Positions 7,918 to 15,796 of a DNA stretch of 42,996 bases are shown in pieces. Under the pieces are notes generated by a model. It saw nothing but the letters and a program-made list of their open reading frames with translations. It was not told the DNA's origin and did not search any database. Position numbers and translations under genes: made by a program. The DNA comes from DASYQV01 sp036005125 (GTDB lineage: Bacteria > Acidobacteriota > Vicinamibacteria > Vicinamibacterales > UBA2999): the NCBI GenBank assembly GCA_036005125.1, contig DASYQV010000082.1, positions 1-42,996 on the forward strand, in the 5' to 3' direction. Position 1 is the first letter of the stretch. Each line of letters begins with the position of its first letter.

Positions 7918-10647
7918 ATGACTTCCGGACCCCGAGCCGTCGACCACAAGGCACCGCGCGTAGACGGCAAGTTCCTCAACGTAGAAAACCGGCGTTTTCT
8001 CGTGAAGGGGGTCACGTACGGCACCTTCGCGCCCGACGGCGACGGGATTCAGTTCCCCCCACCTGCACGCGTCGCGCAGGATTTCGCGTTGATGGCGGCT
8101 GCCAGCGTCAACACCGTCCGTACCTACACCGTGCCGCCGGTCGGCGTGCTCGACGCAGCCATCGAGCACGGGCTCCGGGTGATGGTCGGCCTGGAGTGGC
8201 CGCAGCACATTCCGTTTCTCGACGATCCCGAGCTCGTACGACGGATACGGCAAGGCGCGGTGGCCACGGTGCGCCGGCTGGCGTCGCATCCGGCCGCGCT
8301 GCTCTTTGCGGTCGGCAACGAGATTCCCCCCGGGATCGTGCGCTGGCACGGCGCGCGCCGCATCGAACGATTCCTGCGGGAGCTGTACGAGGAGATCAAG
8401 ACGGCGGCCCCAGACAGCCTCCTCACGTATGTGAACTTCCCTCCCACCGAATACCTCGACCTCGACTGTTTCGACGTCTGCTCGTTCAACGTCTACCTGC
8501 ATCGCGACGCCGATCTGCGAGCGTACCTGGCGCGGCTGCAGCACATCGCCGGCCACAAACCGCTTCTGCTGGCCGAAGCGGGCTGCGACAGCGTGCGCGA
8601 GGGGCTCGACGGGCAGGCGCGGATCACCGCGATGCACCTCCGTGCCGCCTTCACCGAAGGAGCCTGCGGCGCGGTGGCCTACTCGTGGACCGACGAGTGG
8701 TGGCGAGGCGGCGGCCCCGTCAACGACTGGGCCTTCGGCCTGGTGGACGAGGCACGCAACCCGAAGCCGGCGCTGGCGGCTGTCAGGAACATATTCGCCG
8801 ACGCGCCGTTCCCGGCCAGCGAGCGCGCCGGCTGGCCGAAGGTGTCGGTGGTCGTCTGCGCGTACAACGCCGCCGACACCATCGACGACTGCCTCACATC
8901 GCTCGCGAGCCTCACATACCCGAGCGTCGAGGTGATTGTCGTCAACGACGGATCGCGCGACGCGACCGGATCGATTGCGCGCGGACATCCAGACGTGCGG
9001 GTCATCGACGCACCGAAAGGCGGGCTCAGCGCGGCCCGCAACGTCGGACTCGCCGCCGCGACCGGCGAGATCGTCGCCTACACCGATGCGGATGTCAGGG
9101 TCGACGCCGACTGGCTCACCTACCTCGTTCAGCCGATGCTCGTGGCCGACGTTGCCGGAGCTGGCGGGCCGAACGTCGTGCCACACGACGATCCGTGGCT
9201 GGCGCAGTGCGTGGCGCGCGCTCCCGGAGGACCGACACACGTGATGCTCGACGACCGCATCGCGGAGCACGTCCCCGGCTGCAACATGGCCTTCCGCCGT
9301 GACGCGCTGCTGTCGATCGACGGCTTCAACCCGGTCTACCTTCGTGCGGGCGACGACGTCGACATCTGCTGGCGGCTGCAGGCCAAGGGACTGCGCGTCG
9401 GATTCGCGCCCGCGGCACTCGTGTGGCATCACCACCGCGGGAGCGTCCGCGCATTCTGGCGCCAGCAGGTCGGATACGGCGAGGCGGAAACGTGGCTCGA
9501 CGCGCATCACTCCGAGAAGTTCCTCGGCGGGCAGATGCTCTGGCACGGACGCATTTACAGTCCTCTCCCGTTCCTCCGCTCGGCTGCCGGGCGACGCGTG
9601 AACACCGGTGTGTGGGGCACGGCAGCGTTTCCGTCGATCTACAGCACACAGACCCATCGGTGGCAGTTTCTTCCGCACTCGCCGCTGTGGATGGCCGCGT
9701 CGCTGGTGCTGCTCATCGCCGGGATCACCGGTGAGCTGATGGGGATGGACGCGCCATGGCTGCTCCTCTCCACCGGAGAGACGATGGAGGTGAACGCGCC
9801 GTTGCTGCTCCTCGCGGCCGGCCTGCTCGGCTGCACGACGACACTGGGCCGATGCGCGACGTTTGCCTGGCGCTCGGATCTCAGCGGGCTGCCGGGAATC
9901 GGCCGCTGGTCGCGCGCGCAGAGCCGCCCGGCGTACCGCGCGCTGATCGCATGGCTGCACCTGGTGCAGCCCGTTGGCCGCTTCAGGGGAAATCTGCGTG
10001 GATTGTCGCTCTCGCAGGGCGTGGCATCGCAGCATGTGACGCGGCATCCGTGGAAGACGCCCGTGCCTGCCTTCCGCGACGCACGCGCCGCCGCGCGCCT
10101 GCTCACTGGCGGTGGAACCGAACGATCGTTCTGGAGCGAATCGCACGCGTTCCGTACCACACTGCTGACCGAACTGGTGGGGGTGCTCCGCGCAGCCCGC
10201 CCCGCCCAGGTCGTTCACGTCGACGAAGGCTGGCGTCAGGATCGCGACCTCAGCCTGACCATCGGGCGGTGGGGCTGGCTGCACGTGCAGACGCTCGTGG
10301 AAGACCATGAGAAGGGAAGCAGCCTCTTCCGCACGCGGGCGCGGTTGCGTCCCAGCTTCCTCGCGACGGTCCAGGCTCTGACCGTCGCGCTGCTCGTGGC
10401 TGCCGGAACGAGCGTGTCGATAGCTTTTCACGGCCACTCGGCGAGCATGTTCGTGTCGATCGTCGGCATTACCGCAATTGCGGCGCGTGCGGCCTGGCAG
10501 GCCACGCGCGCGGTCGCCGTCGTGGACCGCGCCGTGGCGCGTGTCGCCACCGCCGCGGGCATGCTCCCGCTGCCGCTCGCGCCCGCTCCACGCGTGAGCC
10601 ACCCGGCCGAAACGACGCTGTCGGAGACAACCCTGTCGCGAGGCTGA
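7918..10647 (+). CDS. Bifunctional membrane protein: clan GH-A glycosidase-like domain fused to GT2 glycosyltransferase
   Basis: About 909 residues. Residues 20-295 form a glycoside-hydrolase-like (beta/alpha)8 barrel: AVGNEIPP (Asn134-Glu135) matches the acid/base position and LLLAEAG (Glu220) the nucleophile of clan GH-A, with a SWTDEWW strand near 256-262. Residues 307-510 are a GT-A family 2 transferase: VSVVVCAYNAADTI, VVNDGSRD, TDAD (389-392) for metal/nucleotide binding and a GDDVDICWR acceptor motif. A QVGYGEAE segment and hydrophobic stretches after residue 570 and near the C-terminus indicate membrane anchoring. I start at ATG 7918 after GGAGAG (7899-7904); GTG 7915 and GTG 7831 are alternatives. 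The exporter gene follows after one base. It may build and trim one polysaccharide or glycolipid; the sugar is unknown. Confidence 0.88.
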   Translation: MTSGPRAVDHKAPRVDGKFLNVENRRFLVKGVTYGTFAPDGDGIQFPPPARVAQDFALMAAASVNTVRTYTVPPVGVLDAAIEHGLRVMVGLEWPQHIPFLDDPELVRRIRQGAVATVRRLASHPAALLFAVGNEIPPGIVRWHGARRIERFLRELYEEIKTAAPDSLLTYVNFPPTEYLDLDCFDVCSFNVYLHRDADLRAYLARLQHIAGHKPLLLAEAGCDSVREGLDGQARITAMHLRAAFTEGACGAVAYSWTDEWWRGGGPVNDWAFGLVDEARNPKPALAAVRNIFADAPFPASERAGWPKVSVVVCAYNAADTIDDCLTSLASLTYPSVEVIVVNDGSRDATGSIARGHPDVRVIDAPKGGLSAARNVGLAAATGEIVAYTDADVRVDADWLTYLVQPMLVADVAGAGGPNVVPHDDPWLAQCVARAPGGPTHVMLDDRIAEHVPGCNMAFRRDALLSIDGFNPVYLRAGDDVDICWRLQAKGLRVGFAPAALVWHHHRGSVRAFWRQQVGYGEAETWLDAHHSEKFLGGQMLWHGRIYSPLPFLRSAAGRRVNTGVWGTAAFPSIYSTQTHRWQFLPHSPLWMAASLVLLIAGITGELMGMDAPWLLLSTGETMEVNAPLLLLAAGLLGCTTTLGRCATFAWRSDLSGLPGIGRWSRAQSRPAYRALIAWLHLVQPVGRFRGNLRGLSLSQGVASQHVTRHPWKTPVPAFRDARAAARLLTGGGTERSFWSESHAFRTTLLTELVGVLRAARPAQVVHVDEGWRQDRDLSLTIGRWGWLHVQTLVEDHEKGSSLFRTRARLRPSFLATVQALTVALLVAAGTSVSIAFHGHSASMFVSIVGITAIAARAAWQATRAVAVVDRAVARVATAAGMLPLPLAPAPRVSHPAETTLSETTLSRG

Positions 10648-10648
10648 C

Positions 10649-12472
10649 GTGCCCCTGGTTTCGTGGACCCTGTCCTTCCTCCGACCATATCGCGCACGCG
10701 TCGCGGCCATCGCCATCCTCGCGCTGACGGAGATCGGGCTGGCCGCGCTGTCACCCTGGCCTCTCAAGATCGTTGTCGACAGCGTGCTGGGCGGTCATCC
10801 GGTCCCTGACTGGTTCGCCGTCCTCATCCCTTCGAGGGTCGGCGCCAGCGCGGTCGCACTGCTCGTGATCGTCGTCGTCGCGGGCCTGCTGCTGCAGATC
10901 GCCCACGAGCTCGTGCGCATGATCGACACCCAGCTGCAGGTGGATACCGGACAGCGTATCGTGTACAACCTGCGGGCGAAGCTGCTCGAGCATCTGCAGG
11001 CGCTCCCGCTGCGCCATCACATCCTGACCAGGACCGCCGACTCGGTCTACCGGCTCGACGCCGACGCGCACTGCGTGAACGACCTCGCGATCGGCGGCGT
11101 GTTCCCTCTCGCGCTGGCGGTGGTCAACCTCGTGGTCATGTTCGTCATCCTGGTGTATCTCGATCTGACGCTCGGGCTCCTCTCGCTCACGGTGGTGCCG
11201 TTCCTCTATCTGTGTCTCCGCTATTACTCGCGGACGATGATTGATCGGGCCGAGCGTGTGAAGGAGCTGGAGTCCACGCTGATCGATCGCGCCTTCGAGA
11301 TACTGTCGTCGGTCGCGGTGATCAAGAGCTTCGCTCGCGAACGGTACGAGCTGGCGCGGTTCTCACGGTCCGGCGACGAGGCGATGCACGCACGCCTCCG
11401 CCTGACGTGGCAGGAGTCGCTCTTCTCCGTTGCGGTGACGGCCATCACGCTGGCGGGCACGGCGCTCGTCCTGATCGTCGGAGGACTCCACGTCCTCGAC
11501 AGCACCCTGACCGTAGGCAGCCTCCTCGTCGTCATCGCGTACCTGGCGGCCGTGTACAACCCGATGTCCGCGATTGCTCATACGACCGGCTCTCTGCAGC
11601 AGGCCGCTGTGAGCGCCCGACGGGTCCGCGAGGTCTTCGCGCTCACGCCCGAGCGGCTGGACGGCCCCGATACGCTCGATGCGTCGGAGGTCGAAGGCCG
11701 CGTCCGTTTCGAGTCGGTCGGCTTCTCATACGGCGACGATCGCCGCGTGCTGGAGGATGTGAGCTTCGAGGTGCGTCCCGGCGAGATGTTTGCGATTGTC
11801 GGCGTCACCGGCGCAGGCAAGACGACGATCGCGAACCTGATTCCCCGGTTCTTCGAGCCGAAGAGCGGGCGTGTCCTCGTCGACGAGGTCGACGTCCGCC
11901 GCTACTCGCTGCGATCATTGCGCGAGCGGATTGCGGTCGTGCCCCAGCAGCCGGTGCTTTTCAGCGGAACCATCGCGGACAACATTCGCTATGGGCGGCT
12001 CGAGGCATCGGACCAGGAGATAGAAGCCGCCGCACGCGCGGCCTACGTCCACGAGTTCATCCAGCAGCTCCCGCAGGGCTATCAGACGCCCGTGGCGGAA
12101 GCCGGCGCAACGCTGTCGGGCGGCGAACGTCAGCGACTGGGTCTGGCGCGGGCGCTCTTGAAGAATGCTCCCATCCTGCTCCTGGACGAGCCAACCTCGT
12201 CGCTCGACGCCCTCTCGGAAGCAGCGGTCTTCGGCGCGCTGCGGCGTCTCCGCAAGGGCCGTACGACGATCGTCATCGCGCACCGTCTCTCGACGATCCG
12301 CGACGCGACCCGCATTCTCGTGCTGCACGAGGGTTGGCTCATCGATCAAGGGACGCACGACGAGCTGATGGCGTCGAACGACCTGTACCGTCGGATGTGT
12401 GCGCGACTGTCCGTTGGTCGATCCCTCGACGAGCCCGAGACTTTTGACGAGCTCATGCAGGTAATACCGTGA
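10649..12472 (+). CDS. ABC exporter half-transporter (fused permease and ATPase)
   Basis: 607 residues starting at GTG 10649, one base after the preceding stop. Residues 1 to about 320 hold a six-helix type I exporter domain; the ATPase follows with Walker A GVTGAGKTT (about 385), Q-loop VPQQPVLF, signature LSGGERQR (about 489), Walker B ILLLDEPTSSLD (about 509) and H-loop IAHRLSTI. It should function as a homodimer, moving a lipid-linked or amphipathic substrate across the inner membrane (MsbA-like group). The neighbours are glycosyltransferases and its stop overlaps the next start (GTGA), so the likely cargo is their product. Confidence 0.93.
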   Translation: MPLVSWTLSFLRPYRARVAAIAILALTEIGLAALSPWPLKIVVDSVLGGHPVPDWFAVLIPSRVGASAVALLVIVVVAGLLLQIAHELVRMIDTQLQVDTGQRIVYNLRAKLLEHLQALPLRHHILTRTADSVYRLDADAHCVNDLAIGGVFPLALAVVNLVVMFVILVYLDLTLGLLSLTVVPFLYLCLRYYSRTMIDRAERVKELESTLIDRAFEILSSVAVIKSFARERYELARFSRSGDEAMHARLRLTWQESLFSVAVTAITLAGTALVLIVGGLHVLDSTLTVGSLLVVIAYLAAVYNPMSAIAHTTGSLQQAAVSARRVREVFALTPERLDGPDTLDASEVEGRVRFESVGFSYGDDRRVLEDVSFEVRPGEMFAIVGVTGAGKTTIANLIPRFFEPKSGRVLVDEVDVRRYSLRSLRERIAVVPQQPVLFSGTIADNIRYGRLEASDQEIEAAARAAYVHEFIQQLPQGYQTPVAEAGATLSGGERQRLGLARALLKNAPILLLDEPTSSLDALSEAAVFGALRRLRKGRTTIVIAHRLSTIRDATRILVLHEGWLIDQGTHDELMASNDLYRRMCARLSVGRSLDEPETFDELMQVIP

Positions 12473-13590
12473 AGATCCTGTTCGCGGGCATCATCGCGCG
12501 GTATCCGTTCGGCGGGGTCACGTGGTGCTCGCTCATGTACCTCCTCGGCCTGCGTGCGCTGGGGCACGAGGTGCTGTACATCGAGGACACCGGCGAGTGC
12601 ATCTACGACCCGGAGCGTAACGAGATCTCGCCCGATCCGTCATACGGCACCCGCTACATCCACAACGCGCTCGAACCGTTCGGTCTGGGCAACCAGTGGT
12701 GCTTCATCAACTACGACTGCACGTATCACGGACGCTCGCGTGAAGAGGTGCGCGCGTATTGCTCGGACGCTGATCTGTTCGTGAACCTGTCCGGCGGCTC
12801 CTGGTTCTGGCGCGACGAGTACGCACGGATTCCCAGACGCGTGTTCGTCGATTCGGATCCGGTGTTCACCCAGCTTGCCATTGCGAAGGGTGAGGGCTGG
12901 TACGTCGACTTCTTTCGCGGGTTCGACCGCTTGTTCACGTTCGGCGCCAACATCGGGACGCCGGCCTCGGACGTGCCCACCGGCGGGTTCACCTGGCACA
13001 AGACGTGGCAGCCAGTCGTTTCCGATCTCTGGCGCACCGACACGCCGCCCAGCCGAGACCGGTTCACGACCGTGATGACCTGGAAGACCGAGAGCTTCAC
13101 GGACGTCGATGGCAACAAGGATCGCGAGTTCCTGCGGTTCATCGACCTTCCCGGACACACCGTTCAGCGGTTCGAGCTGGCTGTGAACGGGCCGCAGCGA
13201 TTGCTTCGCGAGCACGGATGGTCGCCGATCGACGCGATGAGCATCTCGCGTTCGGTCTGGGATTACCGCGATTACATCCGGGGCTCGAAGGCGGAATTCG
13301 GGATCGCCAAGCACGCCTACGTGGCGCGCAGGTCGGGATGGTTCAGCGATCGCACGGAGTGCTATCTGGCGGCGGGACGTCCGGCGCTCGTGCAGGACAC
13401 CGGCTGGAGCGCGCATCTGCCCTCCGGCACCGGCCTTGCCGCGTTTTCCACGCGCGAGGAGGCCATCGAGGGGCTGCAGCGTTTCGATCGCGACTATGCC
13501 CTGCACGCGCGGCGCGCGAGCGAGATTGCCCGCGAGCATTTCGACGCCTCACGCGTGCTGCCGCCGTTTCTGGAAAAGGCGTGCGCGTGA
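12469..13590 (+). CDS. GT-B fold glycosyltransferase-like protein (CgeB-like)
   Basis: 373 residues beginning at GTG 12469, overlapping the ABC exporter stop. The N-terminus MKILFAGIIARYPFGGVTW is a glycine-rich first strand and loop of a GT-B Rossmann domain. The C-terminal half has AEFGIAKHAYVARRSGWFSD, TECYLAAGRPALVQDTGW and a trailing glycosyltransferase-type helix (ALHARRASEIAREHFDA), the region that binds the nucleotide sugar in CgeB-like proteins. It lacks the EX7E pattern of GT4. It lies inside a tight operon and overlaps the next gene by one base. The donor and acceptor sugars are unknown. Confidence 0.8.
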   Translation: MKILFAGIIARYPFGGVTWCSLMYLLGLRALGHEVLYIEDTGECIYDPERNEISPDPSYGTRYIHNALEPFGLGNQWCFINYDCTYHGRSREEVRAYCSDADLFVNLSGGSWFWRDEYARIPRRVFVDSDPVFTQLAIAKGEGWYVDFFRGFDRLFTFGANIGTPASDVPTGGFTWHKTWQPVVSDLWRTDTPPSRDRFTTVMTWKTESFTDVDGNKDREFLRFIDLPGHTVQRFELAVNGPQRLLREHGWSPIDAMSISRSVWDYRDYIRGSKAEFGIAKHAYVARRSGWFSDRTECYLAAGRPALVQDTGWSAHLPSGTGLAAFSTREEAIEGLQRFDRDYALHARRASEIAREHFDASRVLPPFLEKACA

Positions 13591-14663
13591 TGCGGCCCGG
13601 TCCCGGCGCGGTCGCACGTCCGTTGAAGATCGCGCTGGTGGCGCCGGTCGCTCAATCGATCCCGCCGGTTCGATCCGGATCGATCGAAGCGATGACCGCG
13701 CTCCTCGTCGACGGCCTGGTGGGCCGCGGCCACGACGTGACGTTGTTCGCGGCGGCTTCGTCGCAGACGAAGGCAAAGCTCCACTCGATCTATGAACGGG
13801 GCTACAACGAGGATTCCTCGCTGTGGCCGTGGGAGCTGTGCGAGCTGTTCAATCTGGCCGCCGCCGTCGAGCGCGCCGATGCCTTCGATGTGATCCACTA
13901 TCAGGCCGAGTATTCTCCGATATCGCTCGCGTTCACGCGCATGTCGCCGACGCCGATTCTCCAGACCCTGCACCACGCGCCGACGACGCCTGAAGTCGCG
14001 CTCTGGTCGGCATACCCCGAGGCGCCGTTTGTCGCCGTCTCGAAGGCGCAGGCGCGTCTGCTTGCCGGACTCAACGTCGTGGGGATCGTTCATCACGCTG
14101 TGGACGTCTCTGCCTTCAGCTTTCGTCAGCAACCCGAGGACTACCTGCTGTTCCTCGGCCGATTCACCGAAGGGAAGGGCGTGCTCCAGGCGATCGAGGT
14201 GGCGAGGCGAACCGGCGTGCGCCTGATCCTTGCCGCCGCAGAGAACGAATACTACCGCGACGTTGTTGCGCCGCAGGTTGACGAACGCCAGATCGTCTAC
14301 GTGGGCGAGGTGGATCACGCCGCCAAGGTCACGCTGCTCGGCGGTGCGCGCGCGCTGGTGTATCCGGTGCAGGCCGGCGAACCTTTCGGCCTCGTGCTCG
14401 CCGAGGCCATGGCGTGTGGCACGCCAGTGGCCGCGCTCGACCGCGGCGCGGTGCGGGAGATCGTCGACGAGGGGATCACGGGTGCGGTGTTCGACTCGCT
14501 CGAGGCGCTGGTCGCCGGTCTGCCCGGTGTACTGGCGCTCGAGCGCGGCCGCGTCAGGACGCGGGCGATCGAGCGCTTCAGCCCGGACCGCATGGTCGAT
14601 GCATACGTCGGCGTCTACTCGCAACTCGTCACGGCGCGGCGGCGCGCGGAGCGAACAGCCTGA
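13590..14663 (+). CDS. Glycosyltransferase family 4
   Basis: 357 residues with ATG 13590 sharing a base with the preceding TGA. The frame is open much further upstream but those codons overlap the previous gene and are not conserved-looking. Typical GT4 features are the N-terminal loop IPPVRSGSIEAMTALLVDGL, LLFLGRFTEGKG at the start of the donor domain and EPFGLVLAEAMACGTPVAAL, which has the EX7E catalytic pattern. Family members move a hexose from a nucleotide sugar with retention. Context places it in the assembly of the glycan or glycolipid exported by the neighbouring ABC protein. Confidence 0.92.
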   Translation: MRPGPGAVARPLKIALVAPVAQSIPPVRSGSIEAMTALLVDGLVGRGHDVTLFAAASSQTKAKLHSIYERGYNEDSSLWPWELCELFNLAAAVERADAFDVIHYQAEYSPISLAFTRMSPTPILQTLHHAPTTPEVALWSAYPEAPFVAVSKAQARLLAGLNVVGIVHHAVDVSAFSFRQQPEDYLLFLGRFTEGKGVLQAIEVARRTGVRLILAAAENEYYRDVVAPQVDERQIVYVGEVDHAAKVTLLGGARALVYPVQAGEPFGLVLAEAMACGTPVAALDRGAVREIVDEGITGAVFDSLEALVAGLPGVLALERGRVRTRAIERFSPDRMVDAYVGVYSQLVTARRRAERTA

Positions 14664-14664
14664 C

Positions 14665-15447
14665 ATGGCTCCCCGGGTGGACGAGGTCAGCGGCCGCTCG
14701 CTGCTTGCGGTATTTGCCCATCCAGACGACGAGTCGCTGGCGTGCGGGGGACTGCTCGCCTGGTGCGCGCATCTTGGCGCCCGGGTGTCGCTGCTGTGCG
14801 TGACGCACGGCGAACAGGACCAGGGGAAACGCCTTGCCGATGTGCGCGCGCAGGAACTGCGAGATGCCTCCCGTGTGCTCGGTGTGGTCGATGTCGTGCT
14901 GCTGGACTACGAGGACGGCATGCTCCCCTGGGCTGATGGAGCGAGGCTCGAAACCGACATACGCGAAGCCATCGAGCGGTTCCGCCCGGAGATCGTCATC
15001 ACCTTCGACGAGGATGGACTCTACTGGCATCCGGATCACATTGCCGTTCACGAGAGGACGACGGCGGCCGTGGCGGCGATGGGCGAGGACGGCCCGGCGC
15101 TGTACTACGTCAGCATGCCTGCGGGACACATGCGAGAGGTCGTGCAGCACGCCGAGGAGACGCTCGCCAGGCAGGGAGCGACCGGCCAGGCGCCGCGCCG
15201 GATTCTCGGCATTGCCGATCCCGATGCGTTCGGCGCGAGCGCGGCAGCCCCGACGCTCGTCGTCGAGGCGGGAGATTTCGCAAATCGCAAGCTGGCAGCG
15301 ATCCGGTGCCACTCGTCGCAATTGACCGATGACGCGCTGACGCTCGTGGCCGAGGGCGACGCCGCCCGGCTGCTCGGCGTGGAGCACTACCGCCGCGCCG
15401 AGGTCGGCTCCCGCCGCCCGGCATTCATCGAGCAGTTCGCGTCCTGA
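14665..15447 (+). CDS. PIG-L/LmbE family deacetylase
   Basis: 260 residues, one base after the GT4 stop. The zinc and catalytic motif AHPDDESLACGG lies near residue 17, and the third metal ligand is in WHPDHIAVHERT near 115-125. Family members remove acetyl from N-acetylglucosaminyl groups (GlcNAc-PI, mycothiol, bacillithiol precursors, antibiotics). In this operon it could expose an amine on a GlcNAc of the growing glycan, perhaps as a site for later modification. It is soluble with no signal peptide. The stop is followed at once by a GGGTCAGACC repeat unit and a palindromic repeat block. Confidence 0.92.
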   Translation: MAPRVDEVSGRSLLAVFAHPDDESLACGGLLAWCAHLGARVSLLCVTHGEQDQGKRLADVRAQELRDASRVLGVVDVVLLDYEDGMLPWADGARLETDIREAIERFRPEIVITFDEDGLYWHPDHIAVHERTTAAVAAMGEDGPALYYVSMPAGHMREVVQHAEETLARQGATGQAPRRILGIADPDAFGASAAAPTLVVEAGDFANRKLAAIRCHSSQLTDDALTLVAEGDAARLLGVEHYRRAEVGSRRPAFIEQFAS

Positions 15448-15463
15448 GGGTCAGACCGGGGTA

Positions 15464-15765
15464 CGTAGGCCGGGTCTTTAGCCCGTTATGCGGCCACACA
15501 CGCGAATTTTGTACTCGTTGTGCGACCGCATAACGGGCGAGGCGCGCGGAGCGCGCCAAAAAGACACTGGGTCTAACCAGGCGGGGGCTCTCCACCCCAC
15601 CGCGCAAGCGTGCGCGGTGGGGACCCCGGCTCTGCCGGGCCGGGGTCCCCAACGCGCGTCTTTGGCGCGTTGGGGTGGAAGATATCAAGGGCAGAGCCCG
15701 GCAGAGCCCTTGACTGGTTAGACCCGGCGCCATGCACCTGGGCCGCATCTGAAGATGCGGCCTAC
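15464..15765. repeat. REP-like palindromic doublet interrupted by a composite element
   Basis: The left arm GTAGGCCGGGTCT is at 15464-15476; its partner AGACCCGG is at 15719-15726, about 240 bp away. The second hairpin GCCGCATCT-ga-AGATGCGGC (15742-15761) and the GCCTAC end follow. Without the interior the unit would be about 60 bp and match the reverse complement of the doublet at 5824-5884. The element in between therefore appears to have entered the loop of the first hairpin. Confidence 0.7.
15477..15718 (+). repeat. Composite multi-hairpin dispersed element, copy 2
   Basis: Modules in order: GCCCGTTATGCGG (15481-15493) paired with CCGCATAACGGGC (15526-15538); GC hairpin GGCGCGCggaGCGCGCC (15541-15557); an A-rich spacer; a GTCTAACCAG stretch; a long GC-rich part with CCCCACCGCGC/GCGCGGTGGGG and CCCCAACGCGC/GCGCGTTGGGG hairpins, GATATCAAGG and GCAGAGCCC; and the end TTGACTGGTTAGAC. 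About 50 bp around GGGGTCCCCAACGCGCGTC..GATATCAAGG are shared with copy 1. No coding frame is credible here. This and the flanking doublet account for the 349-bp gap between the deacetylase and methyltransferase genes. Confidence 0.75.
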
Positions 15766-15796
15766 GTTCGTTGGTTGCGCGCACGTACATCTCACC

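Noticed and set aside
7708..10767. A 1019-codon open frame on the minus strand
   Set aside because: It lies antisense to the GH-GT2 fusion, which has intact motifs, and its own sequence is Arg/His-rich with no domain pattern. Such long antisense frames are expected at this GC content.
13005..13589. N-terminal extension of the GT4 frame
   Set aside because: It overlaps the preceding glycosyltransferase gene in another frame, and the GT4 fold begins just after ATG 13590.
15488..15721. Short open frames in the gap before the methyltransferase
   Set aside because: They consist only of the composite repeat; the methyltransferase start at 15797 is supported by its zinc-ribbon domain.
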